Below, piece by piece: positions 8,629 to 17,854 of a DNA stretch of 64,000 nucleotides; positions within the stretch are counted from its first letter, which is position 1; every line of letters starts with the position of its first letter. The DNA is taken from contig CAZOAA010000003.1 of assembly GCA_964577715.1 (NCBI GenBank), forward strand, positions 1 through 64,000. The letters run 5' to 3'. The notes under the pieces are model-generated. The model had not been told where the DNA came from and did no database searches. It saw only the letters and a list, made by a program, of their open reading frames with translations. The position numbers were made by a program, and so were the translations under genes. Source of the DNA: SUP05 sp964577715 (GTDB lineage: Bacteria > Pseudomonadota > Gammaproteobacteria > PS1 > Pseudothioglobaceae).

Positions 8629-9104
8629 TAAATATATTCAACCTCAAGAATTTCATAAACAACATCCCCTTTAGGTGCTTTTACTGTGACCTCTTCACCT
8701 TCTTCACTGCCCATTAGCGCACTGGCAATTGGCGAATGACAAGAAATCTTACCATGAGTAATATCTGCCTCATCTTCGCCTACAATTTGATAGGTAATTT
8801 CACTTTCATCTTCAATGTTCATCAGTGTAATGGTGGTGCCAAAAACACAGCGACCATCTTGATTAAGCTTAGTGACATCAATCACCTGCATGCGAGATAA
8901 TTTTGATTCAATTTCTTTAATGCGTCCTTCACAAAAACTCTGTTCTTCTTTAGCAGCGTGATACTCGGCATTCTCTTTTAAATCTCCATGTGCACGCGCC
9001 GTGGCAATATCTTCAACAATACGAGGACGATCAATATCTTTAAGCCTTGTTAGCTCCTCTTCTAGGGTCTTACTACCTGCAACTGTCATTGGGATATTTT
9101 CCAT
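8628..9104 (-). CDS. greA: Transcription elongation factor GreA
   Basis: 158 residues, standard GreA length. GreA rescues backtracked RNA polymerase by stimulating transcript cleavage. The N-terminal coiled coil carries the tip acidic motif in RAHGDLKENAEYHAAKEEQ, with the catalytic D and E residues. The C-terminal FKBP-like domain ends in the typical SPIASALMGSEEGEEV and YEILEVEYI. It lies 14 bases downstream of carB, the common carA-carB-greA order of gammaproteobacteria. Confidence 0.96.
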   Translation of the reverse strand: MENIPMTVAGSKTLEEELTRLKDIDRPRIVEDIATARAHGDLKENAEYHAAKEEQSFCEGRIKEIESKLSRMQVIDVTKLNQDGRCVFGTTITLMNIEDESEITYQIVGEDEADITHGKISCHSPIASALMGSEEGEEVTVKAPKGDVVYEILEVEYI

Positions 9105-9118
9105 ACTATCTTCCTAAA

Positions 9119-12100
9119 TTAGTGCAGTGTTTGTAAGCTTCTTACTGTAATTTCATTATGGGATTTTAACCCGTCCAACATGGCAAATGCTGCTGCTACA
9201 GTTGTGGTAAATGGCACCTTGTGTACTAATGCTTGGCAACGAATAGCACCTGCATCGGTTGCACCTTGAGTGTCTTCTGTTGAATTAATAATAAGATCAA
9301 TATCATCATTTTTAATCATATCCACAATATGTGGCGAGCCTTCGGACACTTTATTGACCACCTCACATTCAAGGCCGGCTTCATTAAGCATGTCTCTATT
9401 ACTTCGTGTGGCAACTAAATTAAATCCTTGTTTGGTAAGCTTCTTACCAAGATCAACCAACTCATTACGATCAAGCTTACGCAAACTAACGAAAACCTTG
9501 CCACTTTCAGGCGCACGATCTCCTGCTGCAAGTTGGGCTTTATCAAAGGCTGATGCAAAATCATCGCCCACTCCCATCACCTCACCTGTTGAGCGCATTT
9601 CAGGGCCAAGAATTGGATCAACACCTAAAAACTTATTAAACGGGAATACTGCTTCTTTAACGCTAAAATGCTTTGGAATAATTTCTTTAGTGAAGCCAAG
9701 TTCTTTCAATGTTTTACCCGACATCACTCTCGCCGCAATATTTGCCAGTGGTGCGCCAATGGCTTTTGAAACAAATGGCACTGTACGTGAAGCACGAGGA
9801 TTAACCTCGATAATATAAATTTCGCCATCTTGGTAAGCCAATTGCGTATTCATAAGGCCGATTACATTTAACTCTTTTGCCATAGCGATCACTTGTTGAC
9901 GCATCTGATCTATTACATCATTTGGCAATGAATAGGGTGGCAGTGAACAAGCGCTATCGCCTGAATGAATACCGGCCTGCTCAATATGTTGCATAATACC
10001 TCCAATCACTACGTCTTCTCCATCACAAATTACATCAATATCTACTTCAATTGCATGATCAAGAAATGAATCTAACAAGACTGGTGAATCATTCGACACT
10101 TGTACTGCACTGTGCATGTAATGATCTAGAGAGCCCTTATCGTAAACAATTTCCATTGCACGACCACCAAGTACATACGACGGCCTAACTACCAGTGGAA
10201 AACCAATCGCATCAGCAATGTCTTGTGCTTGTTTCAGCGAGCGAGCAGTACCGTTCAGTGGTTGTTTTAATTTTAATTTCTGTAACATTTTGGAAAAACG
10301 TTCACGATCTTCTGCTAAATCAATCGCATCAGGACTGGTGCCAATAATTTTTGCACCACTTTTCTCTAGTGCATCTGCCAATTTAAGCGGTGTTTGACCG
10401 CCATAGTGCACGATAATACCGTCAGGGTTTTCAATCTCAATGACTGATAAAACATCCTCTAACGTTAATGGTTCAAAATATAGGCGATCAGAAATATCAT
10501 AATCAGTCGATACTGTTTCAGGATTGCAATTTACCATAATAGTTTCATAACCATCTTCACGCAATGCAAGCGATGCATGCACACAACAATAATCAAACTC
10601 AATACCTTGGCCGATACGATTTGGGCCGCCACCAAGAATCATAACTTTCTTTTTATCGGTTGGATTAGCTTCGCAGTGCTGTTGATAAGTTGAGTATAAA
10701 TACGCAGTTTGTGTGTCAAACTCAGCTGCACAACTATCAACACGCTTAAATACTGGTTTAATATTTAATATCTTACGACGCTCACGCACTGAAGACTCAC
10801 TACAGCAAAATAAATCTGCCAATCGCGCATCAGAGAAACCTTTTTGCTTAAGATTAAACATCTGGCTCTCGTCAATATCGACTAGATTTAAACTACTCAC
10901 TTGCATTTCAGTAGAAACAATATCTTGTATTTGTGCCAAAAACCATGGATCCACTTTAGATAAATCAAATACTTCTTCTAAACTCATGCCAAGCCTAAAG
11001 GCATCGGCCAAATAAAAAATACGATCACCACGTGCCGAGATGCACTCACTACGTATTTTGTTGCGGGCATCATCAGTATTTAAATCAACTATTGGATCTA
11101 GACCAACTTTATCAGTTTCTAGTCCTCGCAAAGCTTTTTGTAATGACTCCTGGAAGGTTGATCCCATCGCCATTACCTCACCTACTGATTTCATCTGTGT
11201 CGTTAGACGATCATCTGCTTTTGGAAACTTTTCAAAAGCAAATCTTGGAATCTTGGTAACAACATAGTCAATACTTGGCTCAAATGAAGCGGGTGTTTTT
11301 CCGCCCGTAATATCATTATCAAGCTCATCTAATGTATAGCCTATCGCTAATTTAGCAGCAACTTTTGCAATTGGAAAGCCAGTTGCTTTTGATGCTAACG
11401 CTGAAGAACGAGAAACACGTGGGTTCATCTCAATAATGGTTAAACGTCCATCTTCAGGATTAAGTGCGAACTGAACATTTGAGCCGCCAGTGTCTACACC
11501 AATTTCACGAAGCACTGCAAGTGAAGCATTACGCATAACTTGATACTCTTTATCAGTTAAAGTTTGCGCTGGTGCAACGGTGATTGAATCTCCAGTATGA
11601 ATACCCATTGGATCTAGATTTTCAATCGAGCAAATGATAATGCAATTGTCTTTAGTGTCACGCACCACTTCCATCTCGAACTCTTTCCAACCAAGAATTG
11701 ATTCTTCAACCAAAAGTTCATTGGTGGGTGATAAATCTAGGCCACGCTCACAAATTTCAATAAATTCTTCTTTATTATAAGCAATACCGCCACCAGAACC
11801 GCCCATAGTAAATGAAGGACGAATAATAGTTGGAAAGCCAACTTCTTCTTGAATTTTATGAGCATCCTCTAAATTATGTGCAACAGCTGCCTTAGGCATA
11901 TCCAAGCCAATTTTGAGCATTGCTTCGCGGAATAGATCACGATCTTCTGCTTTATCAATTGCTTCTTTTTTAGCGCCAATCATTTCCACGCCAAATTTTT
12001 CTAACACGCCGTGACGCTCTAAATCAAGCGCACAATTCAGCGCTGTTTGCCCGCCCATGGTTGGCAATAAAGCATCTGGCTTTTCATCTTTGATAATTTT

Positions 12101-12325
12101 TTCAACCGTTCGCCACTCAATCGGTTCAATATAGGTAGCATCCGCCATTTGCGGATCTGTCATAATGGTTGCCGGATTAGAATTAACTAAAATAACGCGG
12201 TAACCCTCTTCACGCAAGGCTTTACACGCCTGTGCACCTGAATAATCAAACTCACAAGCTTGGCCGATAACAATTGGACCGGCGCCAATAATTAAAATAC
12301 TTTTAAGATCTTGTCTTTTGGGCAT
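9119..12325 (-). CDS. carB: Carbamoyl-phosphate synthase large subunit
   Basis: 1068 residues, full length. It makes carbamoyl phosphate from bicarbonate, ATP and ammonia delivered by CarA, for arginine and pyrimidine synthesis. Two homologous ATP-grasp halves are visible: the first opens with [21 protein letters not shown] and the second with [20 protein letters not shown] at about residue 555. A C-terminal MGS-like allosteric domain (about 935-1068) follows. It is separated from carA by mlaA, which is unusual for this gene pair. The product could also supply the carbamoyltransferase gene at 57-59 kb. Confidence 0.97.
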   Translation of the reverse strand: MPKRQDLKSILIIGAGPIVIGQACEFDYSGAQACKALREEGYRVILVNSNPATIMTDPQMADATYIEPIEWRTVEKIIKDEKPDALLPTMGGQTALNCALDLERHGVLEKFGVEMIGAKKEAIDKAEDRDLFREAMLKIGLDMPKAAVAHNLEDAHKIQEEVGFPTIIRPSFTMGGSGGGIAYNKEEFIEICERGLDLSPTNELLVEESILGWKEFEMEVVRDTKDNCIIICSIENLDPMGIHTGDSITVAPAQTLTDKEYQVMRNASLAVLREIGVDTGGSNVQFALNPEDGRLTIIEMNPRVSRSSALASKATGFPIAKVAAKLAIGYTLDELDNDITGGKTPASFEPSIDYVVTKIPRFAFEKFPKADDRLTTQMKSVGEVMAMGSTFQESLQKALRGLETDKVGLDPIVDLNTDDARNKIRSECISARGDRIFYLADAFRLGMSLEEVFDLSKVDPWFLAQIQDIVSTEMQVSSLNLVDIDESQMFNLKQKGFSDARLADLFCCSESSVRERRKILNIKPVFKRVDSCAAEFDTQTAYLYSTYQQHCEANPTDKKKVMILGGGPNRIGQGIEFDYCCVHASLALREDGYETIMVNCNPETVSTDYDISDRLYFEPLTLEDVLSVIEIENPDGIIVHYGGQTPLKLADALEKSGAKIIGTSPDAIDLAEDRERFSKMLQKLKLKQPLNGTARSLKQAQDIADAIGFPLVVRPSYVLGGRAMEIVYDKGSLDHYMHSAVQVSNDSPVLLDSFLDHAIEVDIDVICDGEDVVIGGIMQHIEQAGIHSGDSACSLPPYSLPNDVIDQMRQQVIAMAKELNVIGLMNTQLAYQDGEIYIIEVNPRASRTVPFVSKAIGAPLANIAARVMSGKTLKELGFTKEIIPKHFSVKEAVFPFNKFLGVDPILGPEMRSTGEVMGVGDDFASAFDKAQLAAGDRAPESGKVFVSLRKLDRNELVDLGKKLTKQGFNLVATRSNRDMLNEAGLECEVVNKVSEGSPHIVDMIKNDDIDLIINSTEDTQGATDAGAIRCQALVHKVPFTTTVAAAFAMLDGLKSHNEITVRSLQTLH

Positions 12326-12347
12326 GTAATTTTAGTTTTAAATTATT

Positions 12348-13043
12348 TTAGAATTCGTCATCTTCTTCAACTGGCGGACTGCCATCAAAAATTTCGAATT
12401 TTCTCTTTTGCAAATACGATGAACGCATTGCAATATAAGGGTCATCTGACTGATCTAGCAAATCAGTTGCTGGTAATAACTCAACACGTTTATCAATAAT
12501 ATTCATTGCTGTAGCACTCACAAAGCCAATATCATCCATCTCATTTACCATATTAGCAGGAGAGGTCAAGTCAACATAAAGTCCAGCGCCGTCTCTTACA
12601 GTTGACGGCCCTAATAATGGAATCATTATATAAGGTCCATCACCCACACCCCATACAGCTAATGTTTGTCCAAAATCTTCTTTGGTTTTGGTTAAATCTA
12701 TCTCAGAAGCCACATCAAACAAGCCAAATAATCCAATGGTTGAGTTCACAACAACACGACCGAGTGTTGTTACACTTTCAACAGGTTTAAATTGTAATAT
12801 CTGGTTAGCCAATGTAGAGACATCGCGCAGATTTCCAAAGAAATTACTAACACCTGTTTGCACAACATCCGGCATATTGTTTTTATAAGTTCTAGATACT
12901 GGCTCAAGTAAGTTATCGTCAATGGCTTCATTAAACTCATATATAGACCGATTAGCACCCTCAAACGGATCAACATCATCTTCGGCTAAAACTAGCGTAT
13001 TTGCCATCAATAACAACAATAAACTCATTAATATTTTTTTCAT
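12348..13043 (-). CDS. mlaA: MlaA/VacJ family outer-membrane lipid transport protein
   Basis: 231 residues. MlaA sits in the outer membrane and passes mislocalised phospholipids to MlaC. The family core is clear: [14 protein letters not shown] just after the signal peptide, then [29 protein letters not shown] and DLTSPANM. MlaA is normally a lipoprotein, but here the signal peptide (about residues 1-20, ending VLA before EDDVD) has no lipobox cysteine, so signal peptidase I cleavage is predicted. The ATG overlaps the carA stop by 4 bases (ATGA), making it translationally coupled to carA. It lies between carA and carB. Confidence 0.88.
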   Translation of the reverse strand: MKKILMSLLLLLMANTLVLAEDDVDPFEGANRSIYEFNEAIDDNLLEPVSRTYKNNMPDVVQTGVSNFFGNLRDVSTLANQILQFKPVESVTTLGRVVVNSTIGLFGLFDVASEIDLTKTKEDFGQTLAVWGVGDGPYIMIPLLGPSTVRDGAGLYVDLTSPANMVNEMDDIGFVSATAMNIIDKRVELLPATDLLDQSDDPYIAMRSSYLQKRKFEIFDGSPPVEEDDEF

Positions 13044-14161
13044 TTTTTCATCCCCTCAATAAAAACATCAAATAAACCACTCACATCATGTGGCCCTGGC
13101 GAAGCCTCAGGATGCCCCTGAAAACTAAAAGCCGACTTGCCTACTACTTTAACACCTTGAATTGAATTGTCAAATAATGATCGATGTGTAACTTCTAACG
13201 ACTCTGGCATGTCTTGCTCTGATACAGCAAAACCATGATTTTGCGAAGTAATCATTACTTGCTTAGTGTCTAAATCCTGCACAGGGTGATTAGCCCCATG
13301 ATGGCCAAATTTCATTTTCTCAGTCTTTGCGCCACTCGCTAACGATAACAACTGATGGCCTAAACAAATACCAAACATTGGTATATTTTTTTCTAATAAC
13401 GCCTGTATATTGTCAATTGCATAATCACATGGCTCTGGATCACCTGGACCATTAGATAAGAACACACCATCAGGATTCATAGCTAATACATCAGCAACTG
13501 GTGTTTGCGCATTCACCACTGTTAAATCACAGCCACGATCAACCAACATTCTTAAAATATTTTTCTTCACACCGTAATCATAAACCACAACTTTAAATTT
13601 AGCATCAAGCTCACTAAATTTATTACTTTCTAAAGAATAAGAGCCTTTATTAAATACATATTGCTTGGTGGTAGAAACCACCTTTGCCAAATCCATATTT
13701 TTTAGTCCAACAAAAGATTGTGCTTTTTTAATAGCCTCTGCTTTATCGATATTATCGCCAGTCACAATACATCCTTTTAGAGAGCCTTTTTCACGCAAAT
13801 GACGTGTTAATGCGCGTGTATCAATATCGCTAATAGCCACCACATTATTTGATGACAAATATTCATCAAGTGGCATTGTATTACGCCAATTACTTAGCAT
13901 AAATGGCAAGTCTCTAATGATTAAACCAGAAGCATAAATTTTGTTAGATTCTTCATCAATTTGGTTAGTGCCAGTATTGCCAATATGCGGATAAGTGAGT
14001 GCAACGATCTGTTGCGCATAAGAAGGATCTGTAAGGATTTCTTGGTAGCCAGTCATTGAAGTGTTAAATACTACTTCACCAACAGTATCACCACTAGCGC
14101 CAATTGATTTTCCTTTGAAAATCTGACCATCTTCCAATGCTAGCAGGGCAACTTGTGGCAC
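13040..14161 (-). CDS. carA: Carbamoyl-phosphate synthase small subunit
   Basis: 373 residues. This glutaminase subunit hydrolyses glutamine and channels ammonia to CarB. An N-terminal CPSase domain is followed by a class I glutamine amidotransferase domain with nucleophile Cys in FGICLGHQL and the His/Glu pair in [11 protein letters not shown]. The GTG at 14161 lies 6 bases after an AGGAG and is preferred to the TTG one codon earlier, which would sit too close to it. It is the first gene of a long minus-strand run (carA-mlaA-carB-greA and on to mtnA). Confidence 0.95.
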   Translation of the reverse strand: MPQVALLALEDGQIFKGKSIGASGDTVGEVVFNTSMTGYQEILTDPSYAQQIVALTYPHIGNTGTNQIDEESNKIYASGLIIRDLPFMLSNWRNTMPLDEYLSSNNVVAISDIDTRALTRHLREKGSLKGCIVTGDNIDKAEAIKKAQSFVGLKNMDLAKVVSTTKQYVFNKGSYSLESNKFSELDAKFKVVVYDYGVKKNILRMLVDRGCDLTVVNAQTPVADVLAMNPDGVFLSNGPGDPEPCDYAIDNIQALLEKNIPMFGICLGHQLLSLASGAKTEKMKFGHHGANHPVQDLDTKQVMITSQNHGFAVSEQDMPESLEVTHRSLFDNSIQGVKVVGKSAFSFQGHPEASPGPHDVSGLFDVFIEGMKK

Positions 14162-14220
14162 CAAACACTCCTAAATCCAAAACTTCGAGAATTTTACCAC
14201 ACTCGTCATTCAGGCTGATG

Positions 14221-14249
14221 CTCAAATACTTATATTTGAGTGATATAAT
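14221..14249 (+). promoter_or_regulatory. Dyad operator plus -10 box upstream of the HMA/thiS genes
   Basis: Perfect inverted repeat CTCAAATA-CTTA-TATTTGAG (14221-14240) followed 3 bases later by TATAAT (14244-14249). The dyad occupies the -35/spacer region, the place where MerR-family regulators bind. Since the downstream gene has a metal-binding CxxC motif, a metal- or redox-responsive regulator is possible. A third TTTGAG half-site lies in the leader near 14270. No -35 consensus is visible, consistent with an activated promoter. Confidence 0.45.
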
Positions 14250-14280
14250 AACAACATAGATAACTAACATTTGAGGTGTT

Positions 14281-14550
14281 ATGAATATTACTGTTGAAAA
14301 TATTAAATGTGGCGGTTGTGCTGGCACTATTACTAAAAAATTAACCAAAGTCTTTGATACTGATAAGGTTAATATCAATATCGAACAGGGTATTGTCGAT
14401 ATTGATATTGACGAATCTAAAAGAGAAGAGTTAATTGAAGTATTACTGGATTTAGGCTATCCTGAAACCGATTCAGTACATGGTTTTGATTCTGCCAAAG
14501 CTAAAGCTAAATCTTTTGTTTCTTGTGCAATTGGTAAGATGGATCAGTGA
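14281..14550 (+). CDS. Heavy-metal-associated (HMA) domain protein, CopZ/MerP-like
   Basis: 89 residues, a single ferredoxin-like HMA domain. The metal-binding loop reads IKCGGCAGTI, with the two cysteines of the CxxC motif at residues 11 and 14. The partner structural segment VDIDIDESKREELIEVLLDLGYPE matches the second half of the fold. The last 25 residues form a tail with one more Cys (FVSCAIGK). There is a good ribosome site, GAGGTG. It overlaps thiS, so the two are co-translated. A soluble Cu(I) or other thiophilic-metal carrier is the family role; the coupling to a sulfur carrier is unusual. Confidence 0.75.
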   Translation: MNITVENIKCGGCAGTITKKLTKVFDTDKVNINIEQGIVDIDIDESKREELIEVLLDLGYPETDSVHGFDSAKAKAKSFVSCAIGKMDQ

Positions 14551-14747
14551 TTATTCAAGTTAATGGGAAAGATCTGGAAATCAGTAACCAAGCAAGTATC
14601 GCTGATTTAATCAATCAGTTAGGTTATCAAGATCAACGTATTGCACTAGAAGTTAATGAAGCTATTATCCCAAAATCTAAACATGCTGAATTTAGCTTAA
14701 ATGAAGGTGATAAGATTGAGATTATTAAAGCTGTTGGTGGTGGCTAA
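14547..14747 (+). CDS. thiS: Sulfur carrier protein ThiS
   Basis: 66 residues, ubiquitin-like beta-grasp fold, ending in the diagnostic Gly-Gly (KAVGGG) that is adenylated and converted to a thiocarboxylate as sulfur donor, normally for thiazole synthesis. The GTG start overlaps the stop of the HMA gene (GTGA). No thiG, thiF or thiO follows: the next gene is convergent, and the two stop codons overlap by 2 bases. The final GGG rather than GG and the lack of thi partners leave room for another sulfur-transfer role. Confidence 0.8.
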   Translation: MIIQVNGKDLEISNQASIADLINQLGYQDQRIALEVNEAIIPKSKHAEFSLNEGDKIEIIKAVGGG

Positions 14748-15091
14748 TCGTTAAAGCCCAATATCCAACTTATTTTTTCCTCTATTTGTTGCATTTCATC
14801 TTTACTAAGTTGAGTTAATATACTTGATGTGAATTTACCACTATCAATTGCGCGAATATAATCACAAACAATATCTGAATTATGCTTTAACTCATCTCTT
14901 TTGTTAACTCTAAAATGCAAAAAAGTATTATTTTTCAAATTTGTAGTAAGTGGCAAAATATTTACTGTTGGATGTTTTATGCTATTTAATCCATTAGACT
15001 GGATAACTAAAACTGGACGAATTTTACCAATTTCAGCGCCTCTACTTGGATTAAGGTTAGCTAAATAAATCCCGCCTCTAATAAAACTCAT
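14744..15091 (-). CDS. MazF/PemK-family toxin (endoribonuclease)
   Basis: 115 residues. CcdB/PemK-fold toxin that typically cleaves mRNA at short motifs. Visible motifs are the N-terminal RGGIYLANLNPSRGAEIGKIRPVLVIQ region with the catalytic Arg in RPVLV, NILPLTTNL, and the CDYIRAID segment carrying the second active-site region. The start overlaps the antitoxin stop as TAATG, so the shorter start (MSFIRGG) is chosen over one four codons upstream. It is convergent with thiS, with overlapping stops. Type II partner: the RHH-like gene immediately upstream. Confidence 0.88.
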   Translation of the reverse strand: MSFIRGGIYLANLNPSRGAEIGKIRPVLVIQSNGLNSIKHPTVNILPLTTNLKNNTFLHFRVNKRDELKHNSDIVCDYIRAIDSGKFTSSILTQLSKDEMQQIEEKISWILGFND

Positions 15092-15342
15092 TAATCTTCC
15101 CAAGGCGGCAAAAGGTGTTCATCATCTATTACTTCAAAATCATGTTTTAATTCAGCGTCCAAACCTCTAGTTTCAAAAGAAGATTTTTGCATTTGTTTGA
15201 TAATTTTTTGCTTTTCAAGGTTTTTTTGATACGATCTAATTGCTTTTCGTATTAATGCACTTTTGGATATATGGGCGTCTAATGCCATTTGATTGATTTG
15301 ATCAAAAAAATCATCTTTGGTTTTTAAAGTAATTGTCTTCAT
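15091..15342 (-). CDS. Ribbon-helix-helix type antitoxin
   Basis: 83 residues. The N-terminal part (TITLKTKDDFFDQINQMALD, then HISKSALIRKAIRSY) fits a ribbon-helix-helix DNA-binding domain. The acidic C-terminus (DFEVIDDEHLLPPWED) is the kind of disordered segment that neutralises MazF. The one-base stop/start overlap with the toxin gene implies coupled translation and an excess of antitoxin. The 40-base AT-rich upstream gap (15343-15382) should carry the autoregulated promoter. Confidence 0.8.
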   Translation of the reverse strand: MKTITLKTKDDFFDQINQMALDAHISKSALIRKAIRSYQKNLEKQKIIKQMQKSSFETRGLDAELKHDFEVIDDEHLLPPWED

Positions 15343-15382
15343 AATATTTAAGTAATTAAAAAAGTATTACTATTATAACACC

Positions 15383-16426
15383 TTAAACCATCCAGTTTTT
15401 ATCAATCTCTTCTGCTAAAAAAGGTTTAACATTTAATTGCTGAGCTACGCCAGCCTGCAATTTAACTTCTACATCAACACTGTCTTCATCTCTACCTTGG
15501 GAATATCTCGCCAAAATCTTAGCAGCAACCTTTATATCTTCTTGGTTGGGATCGCCATCAATCAATGCTATCGGTCCATTACAACTAGTTGGATATAAGT
15601 TGGTGTATTGATTGCGATAACCTTCTAAAAACTTAACTTCACCCTCTTCTCTGGCAATAATCATCTTAAAACGTTGATTAGGGCGAATGTGACGACCAAC
15701 CTTGAGCATCATTAAATCATCAAGTTGATAATCACGATTACCGCGCGCTTGCCACATGTCCACTAACTTATCTGAATACTGTTTATCCGTTAAAAAACAA
15801 CAGCCACCTGCAGGAGTCGCATAATCTTCAAACCCATATTTTTTAGCTAAAGCCATTTGTGGCTTGCGTGTACGTCCTGAAAAATCCAACAACTGTTCAC
15901 GATCCACCCAGCCTTCTCGCTCTGGTTTGGTTTCAGGTAAATGTCTGGCGCATAATGGGCGCAACAGTAAATCATCTGCACCAGACTCTTCTTGCACGAC
16001 CGGCATAGTGTCTTTACGTTGTGACATTGGGCGCTGCCCCATTACCTCACCCGTAATAATAAAGTCAAAATCATTTTCTTTGATCCATTCTAAAGCTTTT
16101 TTCACCATAAAGCCTTTACAGTCTAAACATGGATTCATATTCTTACCATAACCGTGTTTTGGATTTAAAAGTACATCACGATACTCCTCGATCACATCGA
16201 CAATATGCAGCTTAATACCGAGTTGCTCAGCTACCCACAAGGCGTTATTACGCTTAGGTTTATCGTTTTTTTGCTTACGAATTGCGTGAGTATGGCCTTC
16301 TACACAAAAACCAGTAAAGAAATTAATACCTTCTACATGAATACCTTGGTTAAGTATCAATTTAGTACTCAATAATGAATCCAATCCACCGGAAATTAGC
16401 GATACTGCTTTTATTTGCTTACTCAT
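15383..16426 (-). CDS. PP-loop ATPase, tRNA 2-thiouridine/4-thiouridine synthase-like
   Basis: 347 residues. The N-terminal PP-loop reads SLISGGLDSLLSTKL, the ATP-pyrophosphatase signature of MnmA/ThiI-type tRNA thiolases. Cysteines at CLDCKG and ATPAGGCCFL could carry persulfide or bind a metal. The C-terminal ~110 residues (from LMMLKVGRHIRPN) resemble the NFACT-R-type RNA-binding domain. Relatives are often annotated as tRNA (5-methylaminomethyl-2-thiouridylate) methyltransferase, but no methyltransferase fold is visible. It is transcribed with prmA (3-base gap). The exact modified nucleoside is unknown. Confidence 0.7.
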   Translation of the reverse strand: MSKQIKAVSLISGGLDSLLSTKLILNQGIHVEGINFFTGFCVEGHTHAIRKQKNDKPKRNNALWVAEQLGIKLHIVDVIEEYRDVLLNPKHGYGKNMNPCLDCKGFMVKKALEWIKENDFDFIITGEVMGQRPMSQRKDTMPVVQEESGADDLLLRPLCARHLPETKPEREGWVDREQLLDFSGRTRKPQMALAKKYGFEDYATPAGGCCFLTDKQYSDKLVDMWQARGNRDYQLDDLMMLKVGRHIRPNQRFKMIIAREEGEVKFLEGYRNQYTNLYPTSCNGPIALIDGDPNQEDIKVAAKILARYSQGRDEDSVDVEVKLQAGVAQQLNVKPFLAEEIDKNWMV

Positions 16427-16429
16427 TGC

Positions 16430-17308
16430 TTACTTTCTAATTCCATCTACTCGACACCACTGGTCTTTTTGTGCGACTTTTAAATCGATAAAATATTCAC
16501 TATAGACTTCTAACACCATATCAAGCTGTTCTTGCAAAATTCCTGAGAGCATTATTTTACCGCCAGTCCTTACCAAACCTGAGAAATGTTGACAGAGGCC
16601 TACCAATGGATTAGCTAAAATATTTGCAATTAATAAATCCACCCTATCTAGCTCGCCTTCTTCATCACTATGTAGAACACTAACTCTACTCTCTAATTGA
16701 TTGGTTTTAACATTGTCCTTAGTTGCAATTACTGCCTGTGGATCATTGTCAATAGCAACAGCACTTTTCGCACCCAATTTTACCGCTGCAATCGCTAATA
16801 CGCCAGTACCTGAACCGTAATCAATTACCGTTTGATTAATCGGTGGATTTTCATCAAGGTATTGTAAGCATAAATCAGTCGTTTGATGCGTGCCTGTACC
16901 AAACGCCAAGCCAGGATCCATGTTAATCACCACAGCATCATCGGGTAATGTTGAGCTATCTTCCCAAGAAGGGTAAATCCAAATGCGTTGACCAAATTGC
17001 ATAACGTGGAAATCTTTTTTGCATTCATCTTCCCAAACGCGGTCTTTTAATAATTCAAAAGATGATTGTTGAATATCACATAGCTGCAATAGCATTGATT
17101 GAACATGTGCTTGATCTACTTCTAAGTCAAACAAAGCTTGAATTGTTGTATCAGGCCATAGCGGCGTTTCACCCACCGGTGGCTCAAAAATTTCATCATT
17201 ATGTGTATCACTAAATGTCACCGATACACTACCTAAACCCATGAGTATTTCGCTAACTAAATCTGCTTTTTCCTTACTAGTTTTTACTGTGAGTTGCATC
17301 CAATCCAT
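16430..17308 (-). CDS. prmA: Ribosomal protein L11 methyltransferase
   Basis: 292 residues from the ATG at 17308 (MDWMQLTVKTS); an in-frame upstream start adds 14 residues with no homology. The N-terminal L11-recognition domain is followed by a class I SAM-dependent methyltransferase with motif I VIDYGSGTGVLAIAA and the substrate-site motif LIANILANPL. The MDPGLAFGTGTHQTT segment is diagnostic of PrmA. Divergent from the DsrC-like gene, sharing a 100-base AT-rich promoter region. Confidence 0.94.
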   Translation of the reverse strand: MDWMQLTVKTSKEKADLVSEILMGLGSVSVTFSDTHNDEIFEPPVGETPLWPDTTIQALFDLEVDQAHVQSMLLQLCDIQQSSFELLKDRVWEDECKKDFHVMQFGQRIWIYPSWEDSSTLPDDAVVINMDPGLAFGTGTHQTTDLCLQYLDENPPINQTVIDYGSGTGVLAIAAVKLGAKSAVAIDNDPQAVIATKDNVKTNQLESRVSVLHSDEEGELDRVDLLIANILANPLVGLCQHFSGLVRTGGKIMLSGILQEQLDMVLEVYSEYFIDLKVAQKDQWCRVDGIRK

Positions 17309-17408
17309 AAGCGCTAAATTATACCTGTGATATTTTTTTATAAAAACCAACTAAATCATTAAGGTATTATGTATAATATAATTTTTAATCAATAAATAAG
17401 GTAATAAA

Positions 17409-17854
17409 ATGGGACTTGAGAGAACAGGAAATGGGTACTTGGTAGATCCAACAATATGGACAGAAGAGATTATGTTTGAAATGGCAAAAGAAGATGATAT
17501 AGAGTTAACAGAAAGTATGGTTAGCCAAATTATGGCAGCAAGAGAATACTTTGCTGAAAATTCATCCGTACCGCCAATCAGAACCTTTGCAAAATACGTT
17601 GGTATTGATAAAAAAATCCTATTTAAAGAATGGCTAACTGGCCCTATGAAGCCGATCACGAAATACGGGGGAATGCCNNNNNNNNNNNNNNNNNNNNNNN
17701 NNNNNNNNNNNNNNNNNNNNNNNNNNNNNNNNNNNNNNNNNNNNNNNNNNNNNNNNNNNNNNNNNNNNNNNNNNNNNTTAAAGAATGGCTAACTGGCCCT
17801 ATGAAGCCGATCACGAAATACGGGGGAATGCCTCAACCAACCGGTTGCGTCTAA
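17409..17854 (+). CDS. DsrC/TusE-family sulfur carrier, interrupted by an assembly gap
   Basis: Joining the 5' part (17409-17677) to the unique 3' end (17833-17854), and dropping the N run and the duplicated 55 bases, gives an intact 96-residue protein from MGLERTG to PTGCV. DsrC/TusE proteins carry sulfur on the penultimate cysteine, which is present. True DsrC has a second cysteine about 11 positions earlier; here that position is a Thr in PITKYGG, so trisulfide cycling with DsrAB is unlikely. A TusE-like or accessory DsrC-like role in sulfur relay fits better. Its stop overlaps the convergent alaS stop. Confidence 0.8.
17623..17677 (+). repeat. 55-base duplicate flank of the gap (left copy)
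   Basis: Identical to 17778-17832. Both copies encode the same stretch of the DsrC-like protein (from about KEWLTG to GGMP). A duplication of exactly 55 bases around a 100-N spacer is the signature of two contigs sharing a k-mer end. Confidence 0.95.
17678..17777. other. Assembly gap, 100 N
   Basis: Exactly 100 unknown bases, a conventional scaffold spacer of unspecified length. Because the flanks overlap, the true gap length is almost certainly negative: no sequence is missing. Confidence 0.97.
17778..17832 (+). repeat. 55-base duplicate flank of the gap (right copy)
   Basis: Same 55 bases as 17623-17677; the unique C-terminal codons of the DsrC-like gene follow immediately. Confidence 0.95.
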
